The notes under the pieces are model-generated. The model was not told the DNA's origin, did no database searches, and saw nothing but the letters and a program-made list of their open reading frames with translations. DNA of 64,000 nt from Sulfidibacter corallicola (lineage in GTDB: Bacteria; Acidobacteriota; Holophagae; Acanthopleuribacterales; Acanthopleuribacteraceae): NCBI RefSeq assembly GCF_017498545.1, contig NZ_CP071793.1, forward strand, positions 9,418,256 to 9,482,255. Reading direction: 5' to 3'. Shown here in pieces: positions 45,097 to 53,534 of the stretch. Position 1 is the stretch's first letter; each line of letters begins with the position of its first letter. Both the position numbers and the translations under genes were made by a program.

Positions 45097-45478
45097 CGCC
45101 CGATGCCCTCCTCTCACCCGCAAAGCCAAACGAAGCAGGCCGCGGCTCGGGAATCGACCATGCCGGCGGCCGTCACGCAATTTCACTCGAACAGACGTGT
45201 TTTCTCAAGCATAAAACAAAGGCGATGACCCGCCAACTGAAAGTTGGGGTCGGGTGCGGGCGACTGCGATCGAATCGCCGAACAAAAGAAGGGGTTCTCA
45301 CCAAAAGTGCGCGATTGGGGCGTTTGCAGTCGCACAAGACGGTGATGCGAAACGCCTTGGGGAAAGCGTAAGCGTACTCGGGACGGCGCGAAGGGCCTCT
45401 CGCTGCGGCAGGCTCATTTGGCGTTGCGACCCAGCCTATGGTGGGGGTGCGCCACCGTGAATCGCTCGATTTGGGTGC
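45097..45478. other. intergenic region
   Basis: 382 bp with no gene. It contains a small hairpin (CCAACT/AGTTGG near 45233) and complementary GCGACTGC/GCAGTCGC blocks about 60 bp apart near 45257-45336, possibly regulatory or a terminator remnant. Confidence 0.4.
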
Positions 45479-46159
45479 TCAGGCCGTTTTCAGGTTCTTT
45501 TCGATTACGAGTGTCTTTTCCATCAACATGATGCAGGGGTGCTCGGGCATGCCGGCAAAAATTTTCCGCCCCTCGTATTCGAAATCCTCGTAGGCGAGGC
45601 AATGCAACACTCGGAAACCCAATTTGTCACGCAGCAAGTGTTGGGAAATGGCACCGGTCGGCTCCGTGACCAGGTGGCGATATCCCATTCGCGCCACCAT
45701 TTCGAAAAAGAGATGATTCATTTGAGGCGCGATGCCCCGATTGGTGTAGCGCCGTTCCACGGCCACCATGAACATGTGCACGCATTCGCCAGGTTCCGGC
45801 ATCCGCTCTTCCTGATACACGCGGTGCAGCGTTTCCAGGCAGGCAAAGACGGGTCGCAGCTTGAGCGAATAACCGGTCACGTGTTCGGCGCGTGGCGGAA
45901 TGGCGGCATCCTCGGAGACTCGTGCCCCGATGACGCGCGAGGTGCGCTGGTCTCGGGCCAGGATCGACAGGCCTTCTTCGGCGATTTTTTGATAATAGTT
46001 CCCCGTGAAGGAAAACATTTCCTCCTCGGTAATGCCCAAACGGGTCACGAGCGGCTCGTCGGAGGCAAACACACGGGCGACGCAACGAGCGGCTTCCTCC
46101 CAATTCGTGCGATCCACTTTTTCATATTGAATTCCATTTCGCCTGTAAAGAACCGTCAT
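45479..46159 (-). CDS. GNAT-fold N-acetyltransferase-like protein (paralog 2)
   Basis: A 226-residue protein, the clear paralog of 39933-40598. An N-terminal helix region is followed by GLSILARDQRTSRVIGARV, then the acetyl-CoA loop region HMFMVAVERRYTNRGIAPQM, MGYRHLVTEPTGAISQHLL, and a final CIMLMEKTL. A GGAGG site lies four to five bases before the ATG. The two paralogs flank the TonB receptor and the Cys/His protein and face each other. No enzyme activity can be deduced beyond acyl-CoA-type transfer. Confidence 0.85.
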   Translation of the reverse strand: MTVLYRRNGIQYEKVDRTNWEEAARCVARVFASDEPLVTRLGITEEEMFSFTGNYYQKIAEEGLSILARDQRTSRVIGARVSEDAAIPPRAEHVTGYSLKLRPVFACLETLHRVYQEERMPEPGECVHMFMVAVERRYTNRGIAPQMNHLFFEMVARMGYRHLVTEPTGAISQHLLRDKLGFRVLHCLAYEDFEYEGRKIFAGMPEHPCIMLMEKTLVIEKNLKTA

Positions 46160-46800
46160 TCAGCCTCCTTGCCGACGAACTTGCCCGGTGAAAATCCCGG
46201 CAGAAACACCTCCGGCCATTCTTATAATTCACCAAAGATTCTACCATGACGTCCGTTGAGTGGCGCCTATCAATTGGCCCATGTCTGTTTTTTTCAGCGT
46301 ATTGGGTCATTTTTGTGGAAATTCACGGCTTTGCGTATTTCCCTTTTTAGACTAGATCATAGGTAAATCACCATCTCTGACGGCCAATATAGACGCGGTA
46401 GCGAGATCTTGAAAGGCATCCCGTTCAGAAAATTCCAGCTACTCCGCAAGAATTCGCGGTGCACATGCCCGGTGACCCAGAAATTTTCGCACACTAGATA
46501 CCCAATTGAAAAATGTCGAAGCCACGATCGCGGGATACCATCGCGCCTATGCGCCACACCAGCCCCGTGGTGGCTCGGCCCCATTCGGCCTGAAAGCGCC
46601 CGAACTCGGTCATTTTCCAGGGCGCCGGCGGCCATCGGGAAGGCGATCACGGTGGGCGACCGGCGGGCCCGAACGAAGCCTGCACGGGCGTTGGCCCCCT
46701 CTCTCCCCAAACGATCTGGCCCATTCTTTCATCTGCGGTTGAACTGGCACACCAGGGCTCAGTAAAATGCACAATATATTCTCGAAGAGTGCAACCACCG
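46160..46800. other. intergenic region upstream of the hybrid kinase
   Basis: 641 bp between two divergent genes. AT-rich around 46200-46400; no gene or repeat copy recognised. Confidence 0.45.
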
Positions 46801-49800
46801 ATGGACGAATCGAAACCGCCCATTTACAAGACTTATACTTTCCGATTGGCCATTGCCGGCTTTGGGCTCGGTCTCGTTTACGCCCTCATCTATTTTTTGC
46901 TGGACTCGCCCCCCGGCGGCGACGAGGTTCCCCACGGCAGTTTCTTTTCGAGCCTGACGGAACATCCTTCGCGGCTGCTCACTTTTTCGACCCCGATCTT
47001 CCTTGCCGGAATTGCCGTGTTGATCGGTCGCCACCTGGATTGGCGCGAAACCATGCTCGAGGAATTCCTCAAGAACGAAGCCCGATTGCGCGAGAACTAC
47101 ACCGTGTGCAAGAACAACCTGGAAGAATTGGCCGCCAAGCACACCCTGCTGGAACGCGACCAGGAAAAGAGCCGGCGCCTACTCAACGAACAGAGCCGCA
47201 ATATCGACCAGCTCAACCAGGAACTGACCAAGGAGATTCGGCGCAGCAACAGCCAGCGCAATGCCCTGGCCCAAACCCAGGAGAAGTACCGCAACGCCGA
47301 GCGCGAGCTGTACCATCGCAGCCAGCAGTTCGAACGCATCAAGCGCGAAATGGAACACCAGATTCGCGAACGGGTCGAGATGGAAGAACGGCTGCTGGAG
47401 AGCCAAACCCGGCTGCAGTTGATCAACGGCCTCTCGATCGGATTGACCTCGGGCACCCCGGTGGATCAGGTCACGATCACGGCCGTGAAGCAGATCAAGA
47501 AGTTCTTCAAGGACTACCGGGTCTACTACGCCGAGGTCAAAGACACGACCCACTTGCGCCTGGTCCATGCCACCCCATCTTCCGATGCGGCCGATCACCA
47601 CGTCAGCCTGATCGATCTGCGTCGAGCGCCCGAATACCACGAGGCCCTGATGAACGGCGACCCGGTGGTGGTCGAAGACATGACGGTCGACTCCCGTCTG
47701 CGACCCCTCATGGGCAAACTCGCGCCGCGCGGGACGGCGGGTATGTTGGAAGTGCCGGTCGTCTACAGCAATCGGTTGATCGGCGTGGTCGGGTTCTCCT
47801 CCGACGATCCGCGGATCTGGAGCGCCCACGAAATCGAGACACTGAGCGAGATCGCCCAATTCATGAGCCTGGCGTTCCGCGAATTCGAGCTGGAACTGCA
47901 TCGCAATCAGGCTTCGGAAGAGCTGCTGCGCGCCAAAGAGGCCGCCGAGGCCGCCACCCAATCAAAGTCCGACTTCCTGGCCACGATGAGCCACGAAATC
48001 CGCACCCCGCTCAACGGAATCATCGGCATGACCAGCCTGTTGATGGAAACCGATCTGACCGAGGAACAAAACGAACTGGTGCGGGTGGTGCACACCTCGG
48101 GCGAGGTGCTTCTTTCGATCATCAACGACATCTTGGATTTCTCCAAGATCGAAGCGGGCAAGCTGGAGCTGGAAACCATCGAATTCGACCTGCGCGAGGT
48201 CATCGACAGCGTGGGCGAGATGTTGGTCGGCAAAGCGAAGGACAAGGACCTGGAACTGTGGACCTGGCTGCCGACCCACACGCCCTGCCTGTTGGAAGGC
48301 GATCCGGGCCGCCTGCGCCAGATCCTGATCAACTTGATGAACAACGCCATCAAATTCACCGGCGAAGGCGAAGTGGCCTCGCTCGTCTCGATCACCGAAC
48401 AGGACGAGGGTCAGGTGACGTTGCGCTTCGAGGTGATCGACACCGGCATCGGCATCCCCGCCAACCGGATCGACACCCTGTTCGAATCGTTCACCCAGGT
48501 CGACGCCTCCACCACCCGCAAATACGGCGGGACCGGACTCGGCCTCACGATTTCCAAACGACTGGTCGAGGCGATGGGCGGTCAGATCGGGGTCACCAGC
48601 GACGAGGGCAAAGGTTCGACCTTCTACTTCACCCTGCCCTTCCGGTTCGAGATCGAGAAACAGCCGGACTGGCACGACAATGACCTGGAAGGCATGCACG
48701 TGCTGCTGGTGGAACACAATTCGGGCACTGCCGAGGTATTGGAGGACGGCCTGCGCGCCCTGGGCTGCCAACCGATTCTCGCCTCCAGTCTGGGCGACGC
48801 CATGAGCCTGCTGACGAGCGGCGATCCGAACATTCCCGATTCCTTCGACCTCCTCTTGGTGGACGACCACTGCCTGGGCGATAAAAAGGAACGGGGCGTC
48901 AAAGGTGCCCGCAGCCTGGCCCCCGACGTTCCCTTGGTCTGCATGGTCCCCCTCACCAAAAAGAAGAGTTTCGAACACCACAACATCGATGAAATCGTCA
49001 CCAAACCGATCAGACTGTCGCAACTTCGCCTGAGCATTCGAACCGCGCTCGGGCTAGAGCAAGCCTTGGCGACCCAACCCTCCACCAGGACGGATCTTCC
49101 GGTCGCTCATCGCAAAGGGCGCGTCCTGCTGGTGGACGACCACTCGGTCAACCGCAAGCTGGGTGCGCTGCTGCTGGAAAAAGAGGGCTACCCCTTCGAC
49201 TTCGCCACCAATGGCCACCAGGCGTTGGAAGAGATGGCGAAACGCACCTACGACCTGGTCCTGATGGACTGCCGCATGCCGAAGATGGACGGGTTCGAGG
49301 CCACCCGCGAGATTCGTCGCCTCGAAGGCGACGAACGCCACACGCCCATCATCGCCCTGACGGCGAGTGCCATGCAGGACGATCGGCGAGCCTGCCTGGA
49401 AGCGGGCATGGACGACTACCTCACCAAGCCGATCGATTTCGCGAAGCTCAGCGAAGTTCTGGACCGGTTCATGCCGGCCGAACCCAGCGACACCGACCCG
49501 GAAACCGAGGGCCGAACATCCCCCGATATGCCCATCGAACAAGAGGCCGACATGGAACCCAAGGACACGGACAAACACCAGGAAGAGGAAAAAATGATCG
49601 AGGAATCGATCGCCGAGTCGGATGCGGAGGAAGCGCGCAGTTCGGCGGACCACGAGGAGGAGGCGCCTTCGGAGAACGACCAGGTTTCCGGTTCTTCGGA
49701 ATCCCGGGTGGAGCTGTGGCGCCTGCGCGAGGCGACCGGCAACGATCCCGACCTGATTCGCGAAATGACGGATCTCTATCTCTCGGAGGCCGATCGATTC

Positions 49801-50040
49801 CTGGGCCTGCTGGAACAATCGGTGAACGAAGGTGCCCCGAACAAAGTCCGGGAACACGCCCACGCCATCAAGGGCAGTGCGGCCAACATGGGTGCCAACC
49901 GGGTCCGGGATATCTCCTCCCAGTTGGAAAATCAGGCGGAGCAAGGCATTTTGGACGAGGCGTCCGAACTGTTCGAGGAACTCAAGCTCGAGGCCGAACG
50001 CGATCGCGCATTCCTCATGGAAGAAATGGCCAACCTCTAG
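46801..50040 (+). CDS. hybrid sensor histidine kinase with two receivers and an Hpt domain
   Basis: A 1079-residue inner-membrane signalling protein. It has two membrane helices (about 14-34 and 58-75), a long coiled coil (about 80-205), and a GAF-like domain (about 205-365). HisKA follows with the phosphorylated His near residue 398 in TMSHEIRTPLNG, then HATPase (about 500-620, with GTGLGLTISKRL). Receiver 1 (about 630-745) has only a Glu where the acidic pair usually lies (LLVEHNSG) but keeps Asp (LLVDDHCLG) and Lys (VTKPI). Receiver 2 (about 775-895) is canonical. A Glu-rich linker leads to a C-terminal Hpt (HAHAIKGSAANMG). A full internal phosphorelay is therefore present. The ATG at 46801 is preferred; a GTG four codons earlier is possible. 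Confidence 0.94.
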   Translation: MDESKPPIYKTYTFRLAIAGFGLGLVYALIYFLLDSPPGGDEVPHGSFFSSLTEHPSRLLTFSTPIFLAGIAVLIGRHLDWRETMLEEFLKNEARLRENYTVCKNNLEELAAKHTLLERDQEKSRRLLNEQSRNIDQLNQELTKEIRRSNSQRNALAQTQEKYRNAERELYHRSQQFERIKREMEHQIRERVEMEERLLESQTRLQLINGLSIGLTSGTPVDQVTITAVKQIKKFFKDYRVYYAEVKDTTHLRLVHATPSSDAADHHVSLIDLRRAPEYHEALMNGDPVVVEDMTVDSRLRPLMGKLAPRGTAGMLEVPVVYSNRLIGVVGFSSDDPRIWSAHEIETLSEIAQFMSLAFREFELELHRNQASEELLRAKEAAEAATQSKSDFLATMSHEIRTPLNGIIGMTSLLMETDLTEEQNELVRVVHTSGEVLLSIINDILDFSKIEAGKLELETIEFDLREVIDSVGEMLVGKAKDKDLELWTWLPTHTPCLLEGDPGRLRQILINLMNNAIKFTGEGEVASLVSITEQDEGQVTLRFEVIDTGIGIPANRIDTLFESFTQVDASTTRKYGGTGLGLTISKRLVEAMGGQIGVTSDEGKGSTFYFTLPFRFEIEKQPDWHDNDLEGMHVLLVEHNSGTAEVLEDGLRALGCQPILASSLGDAMSLLTSGDPNIPDSFDLLLVDDHCLGDKKERGVKGARSLAPDVPLVCMVPLTKKKSFEHHNIDEIVTKPIRLSQLRLSIRTALGLEQALATQPSTRTDLPVAHRKGRVLLVDDHSVNRKLGALLLEKEGYPFDFATNGHQALEEMAKRTYDLVLMDCRMPKMDGFEATREIRRLEGDERHTPIIALTASAMQDDRRACLEAGMDDYLTKPIDFAKLSEVLDRFMPAEPSDTDPETEGRTSPDMPIEQEADMEPKDTDKHQEEEKMIEESIAESDAEEARSSADHEEEAPSENDQVSGSSESRVELWRLREATGNDPDLIREMTDLYLSEADRFLGLLEQSVNEGAPNKVREHAHAIKGSAANMGANRVRDISSQLENQAEQGILDEASELFEELKLEAERDRAFLMEEMANL

Positions 50041-50068
50041 ACGCTCGGGGAGGTTTCCCGGGAATGGG

Positions 50069-50110
50069 TATTATTGTCCACGAATCACGCGGATAGACAC
50101 GAATCAAAGC
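50069..50110 (-). repeat. family B dispersed repeat
   Basis: TATTATTGTCCACGAATCAC then GCGGATAGACACGAATC. It is close to 22881-22923 and 10129-10163 in order and orientation. Confidence 0.65.
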
Positions 50111-50146
50111 ATTTCCCTGGAACTTGCCCCCGCAGCACCGCAGGAC

Positions 50147-50195
50147 ATTCACCACCACGGATTTCGCAGAGGATGGGGAGAACACAAGGAAAAAT
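50147..50195 (+). repeat. family A dispersed repeat (degenerate)
   Basis: ATTCACCACCACGGATTTCG then CAGAGGATGGGGAGAACAC. The CACGG/CAGAGG/GAACAC units keep the approximate family A spacing. Confidence 0.5.
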
Positions 50196-50379
50196 CAATA
50201 TTTCCTACGTCGGCAAGCTTCTTTGGCGGCGGCGAACCTTGTCACGCCGATATTTTGAACCTAGAATGAAAACAAAATCGCCACTGACGGCTCTCGTCTT
50301 CACAAATTTGTCGTTTCAACGCAAAAAGGTTTCATAACCCGCTTGCAATGCTTTTCTTCGTCCTTTCTGGTGAGTCCTC

Positions 50380-50973
50380 ATGTCCTTTCTCAAAGCGCAC
50401 GTCCCTCACGATTGGGAGGAACCCTTCCAAATCGACCCGCGATTCTACCGCTTCGAAGTTCCCGAAATCGCCCCTCTGTCCCATTTCAGCCTGCCTTCGA
50501 CGCAATGGAGCCCACCACACCGACAGCGAGGCGCCTCGACGACGCGCAACCACAGCCTGGACGCTCAGAAAGCCCAGGCACTCCAAAAGGCGTTGGAGAT
50601 CCAACGAATGGAGATCCTGTTGTGCGAGGACCCCAGTTACGTGTTGCTCTACGCCCAGATGCTGAGTGAGCGGCTGGCCCTCAACCATCAGACGATACGG
50701 GACATGGCCCATCGTCAAGAGGAGACGCACCACATCGAGGCGATTCTGGTCTCCGAAGCGTTCCATACCCGATTGACGGGCCAGGCGCCACCCAACCACT
50801 TCGAGGGTAGCTTTCTCTGGTGGAGGCTCATGGAGACGCTGAAACGGCGCCACATTCCCGTCCCATGCATCACGGAACATCCCATCTCCCGGACGGGCGT
50901 GCTCCACGGGCAGGCCTTGCAACAGGCGCTCGTGGACCTGCGCCATGGGTTCTACCACTCCACGGTCGAATGA
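50380..50973 (+). CDS. hypothetical protein
   Basis: A 197-residue soluble protein without signal or membrane helix. The N-terminal third is Pro/Arg-rich (HFSLPSTQWSPPHRQRG). The middle and C-terminal parts are helical (SLDAQKAQALQKALEIQRME, LALNHQTIRDMAHRQEETHH). GGTGAG lies about seven bases before the ATG. I do not recognise a family. The codon pattern and clear ribosome-binding site make it a credible gene. Its own terminator is not visible; a HicB-like fragment follows within 15 bp. Confidence 0.65.
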   Translation: MSFLKAHVPHDWEEPFQIDPRFYRFEVPEIAPLSHFSLPSTQWSPPHRQRGASTTRNHSLDAQKAQALQKALEIQRMEILLCEDPSYVLLYAQMLSERLALNHQTIRDMAHRQEETHHIEAILVSEAFHTRLTGQAPPNHFEGSFLWWRLMETLKRRHIPVPCITEHPISRTGVLHGQALQQALVDLRHGFYHSTVE

Positions 50974-50987
50974 GCCTGGCGGCATGA

Positions 50988-51137
50988 CGCATTCCGATCT
51001 TCGGCAAGTTCAGCCGGCGGCTGAACCTACCTGGCACGACGAATCTCTCGGCATTCGGGGACTCCGAGCAACGTTGTTTCAAAAAAGCCATACAGGAAAT
51101 GCGCAAAGACGGATACGAGATACCTGAACGCGGGTGA
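50988..51137 (+). pseudogene. possible HicB-like antitoxin C-terminal fragment
   Basis: A 49-codon frame with no start codon before the conserved part. It reads LNLPGTTNLSAFGDSEQR followed by CFKKAIQEMRKDGYEIPERG and a stop. The order LPG-x(n)-GDS-x(6)-KKAI-x(5)-DGYEIPE recalls the C-terminal half of HicB antitoxins. No HicA toxin or HicB N-terminus is nearby. A 19-bp perfect palindrome (51008-51026, GTTCAGCCG/CGGCTGAAC) lies inside. The call rests on a short similarity and may be chance. Confidence 0.3.
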
Positions 51138-51225
51138 TCGCACGCAGCCGTAAAACGCGAGAGACGCGAGCCCAAAAGGATTCGCGTCCTCTCTAAAACG
51201 TTCGTGGCGTGAGCCTCTCTGCCCC

Positions 51226-53004
51226 TTACGGCATCAACGCCATGACTTTGCCCAACGACATGGCCGAAGAAAGCACGTGGATCAGGTACTGGTCGTCGAG
51301 CGGGTACACATCGAGCGTGACGGAAAGCGCCAGATCGTAGTCTTGAAAGTAGACCATGTTGGCGACCCCATAAACGAAGGCACCGTCGTGACCCACGGTC
51401 GCCTCGTCCGGTGCGCCATCGTCGTTGAGGGTGATGCCGAGCGCGTAGAAGGGTGAGTGCTTGCTGGGCGTCAGCATCCGCGCCAAGGTCTCCTCCCGCA
51501 GGAGTTCACCGCCCACCAGCGCACGAATGAACCGGTTGAGATCGGAGGGGGTCGAGACCATTCCCCCATCCGCAAAGCTGCTGCTCCCGTGGACCATGTT
51601 GTGGGTGTCGACGATTTCACCCAAACCCAGCAGGTTTTGAGGATCCCAGATGAACCCCCGGGCATGGGGTTGAACCGGTTCTTCGAAGCCGCGCAGGTAG
51701 GTCTGCGTCATGTCCAAAGGGTCGATGATGCGTGCACGCAATTGGGCCGCGAGCGGTTGCCCACCGACCTGCTCGAGAATCATGCCCAGCAACAGAAAGT
51801 TGGTGTTGGAGTAGCTGTATTGGGTGCCAGGCTCGAATACCGGCGGCTCAGCCAGCGCAAAGGCGAGCAGTTCGCGCGGATCCCACACATCCTCGAAATC
51901 ACGTTCGAGAAGTGCACCTACATATGGTTGCGTACCGTATTCGGCGATGCCGCTCGAATGATTGAGCATCATCTCCACCGTGATCCGGTCGGCATGGGGC
52001 ACTTCGGGGACCCAGGTATCCAAGGTCTGGTCCAGGCTGAGGCGTCCCTCTTCCACGTGCATCATGGCCAAGGTGGCGACGAAGGTTTTGGTGATGCTGC
52101 CAATCGAGCTCGCGTGCTCGGTGGTGAACGCCTCACCGGTGAACATATCCGCGAGACCGGCCGCGGCCGCCAATTCGGGCTGGCCGCCCCGGTGCACCGC
52201 CAATGCGGCTCCGCCGATGGGCGTGTCTCCCAAGACCGCCTTCCAATCCATTTCGATGGAGGCCTGTTTATCCGTGATCCGCCAAGGCTTCGCCGGCACC
52301 GCCACGATCTGCTTGGCTCCCTCGTGGAAGGTGAGCCCGAATCCCACGACGTCGCGTGAACTCTTGACCTCCAAACGGGCGTGGGCCGGTGGTGTCATTT
52401 CGTAGAGGTCCTCGATCATGGTGACCATGCGGCTACGCGGTGCCAAGGTCCGCACCCGCACCTGGCGTTGCTCGGTCGCCATGTCCACCATGACGAAAAC
52501 CACGGTCGCGAAGCGGTCGTCGGGGTTCATCAATACGATGCCGCTCTCGCGATCCGCGTCGTGCGGCACGAATGAAAACAGCAGCCCCTGATCGGCCTGC
52601 GTCTCCATCGGCAGGCTGGTAGTGCCCCCCGTCGCCGTGTTGCCGAACACCACGACACCTTCGACACGGCCAGGTTCGGACACCACTTCCACCCAGCCGC
52701 GATCGACGGTCATCGAACCAAAATAGTCCTGCACATCGGCGACCTTGGATGCCGCCGCGCCCAGGCGAAAGGACGTTTCGCCCACCAGGTCGCCTTCGTC
52801 CGAATAGGCGCGAAGCCGCACATCCGTGTTCAGAAAGGTCGTGTTGGTCAAAACCAGTTGGGTTTGCCACAGGTTGTCGCGAAAGGTGAAATGAGGAAAA
52901 TAGGCGCGATGGTCGGCAACGGCCGAACCACCCAGCCACAAGATCGCGAGTAGCATCAACTTGGAGCGGTCGTACAAATAAGACGTAAATCGATGGTAGA
53001 TCAT
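51226..53004 (-). CDS. secreted beta-lactamase-family serine hydrolase with N-terminal beta domain
   Basis: A 592-residue exported protein. The signal peptide (about 15-30, ending GSAVADH) is followed by a beta-rich N-terminal region (about 32-235; TQLVLTNTTFLNTDVRLRAY) with extracellular Ig/adhesion-like character. An S12-type serine hydrolase follows (about 252-585). Its active site is complete: Ser303 and Lys306 (SITK), Tyr398-Ser-Asn400 (YSN), and HDG at 539-541. Family members include class C beta-lactamases, D-aminopeptidases and esterases; which applies is open. AAGGAG lies before the ATG at 53004. Confidence 0.9.
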   Translation of the reverse strand: MIYHRFTSYLYDRSKLMLLAILWLGGSAVADHRAYFPHFTFRDNLWQTQLVLTNTTFLNTDVRLRAYSDEGDLVGETSFRLGAAASKVADVQDYFGSMTVDRGWVEVVSEPGRVEGVVVFGNTATGGTTSLPMETQADQGLLFSFVPHDADRESGIVLMNPDDRFATVVFVMVDMATEQRQVRVRTLAPRSRMVTMIEDLYEMTPPAHARLEVKSSRDVVGFGLTFHEGAKQIVAVPAKPWRITDKQASIEMDWKAVLGDTPIGGAALAVHRGGQPELAAAAGLADMFTGEAFTTEHASSIGSITKTFVATLAMMHVEEGRLSLDQTLDTWVPEVPHADRITVEMMLNHSSGIAEYGTQPYVGALLERDFEDVWDPRELLAFALAEPPVFEPGTQYSYSNTNFLLLGMILEQVGGQPLAAQLRARIIDPLDMTQTYLRGFEEPVQPHARGFIWDPQNLLGLGEIVDTHNMVHGSSSFADGGMVSTPSDLNRFIRALVGGELLREETLARMLTPSKHSPFYALGITLNDDGAPDEATVGHDGAFVYGVANMVYFQDYDLALSVTLDVYPLDDQYLIHVLSSAMSLGKVMALMP

Positions 53005-53534
53005 GGGGAAACTCCTTGGGTTCCGTGTGCAAATCACCCCGTCTTTCGGGAATGCCACCGGTAGAGGCAATTCGCAAACCACCATGTAAACATCTCGTTT
53101 ATTTACCTTTACGATTCAAGCATTGCAAAATCACGTAAGGTTTGACTACCACACTGTCAGGTCTACCAAACACCGGTTACAGAGACCGGCGACCGCAGTG
53201 CCGACGCCCCTCGACCGGGACCGATCCACAGGCGGTCCCCTCGGAAGGACGCGGGCAGGAGGAGCAGCTCCACGGTTTTTGACGGATCACCGTGAAGCCG
53301 ACCTCAACGAACCTGTTTCGACCATCGCGGGGCCCGAACCAGGAAGCTTCAGCGATCTTGGCTGAAGGCGCCGACGCCGAGGTCCCCCAGATCCGTTTTC
53401 CATCCTTGATGGTCGACTCTCGCGGCGTGATCCACACCGCTTGGTTTCCCCGTCAGGTAGCGTCGCCGTGCAACCTGATCACCAGCCCGACCGGCAGACA
53501 ACACGACCCTCTTTGGAAGCGGAAACGACGGCAC
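53005..53534. other. intergenic region
   Basis: 530 bp between the Mrp operon's 3' end and the hydrolase. The first 100 bp, upstream of the hydrolase, are AT-rich and presumably carry its promoter. No gene or terminator is evident. Confidence 0.4.

Larger units (their letters stand above)
50041..50379. other. repeat-bearing intergenic region
   Basis: 339 bp between the hybrid kinase and the next gene, with one family B and one family A copy in series. No gene is supported. Confidence 0.55.

Noticed and set aside
46409..46765. 118-codon plus-strand frame upstream of the hybrid kinase
   Set aside because: No ribosome-binding site, Arg/Pro-rich, no similarity to any known protein; best treated as non-coding.
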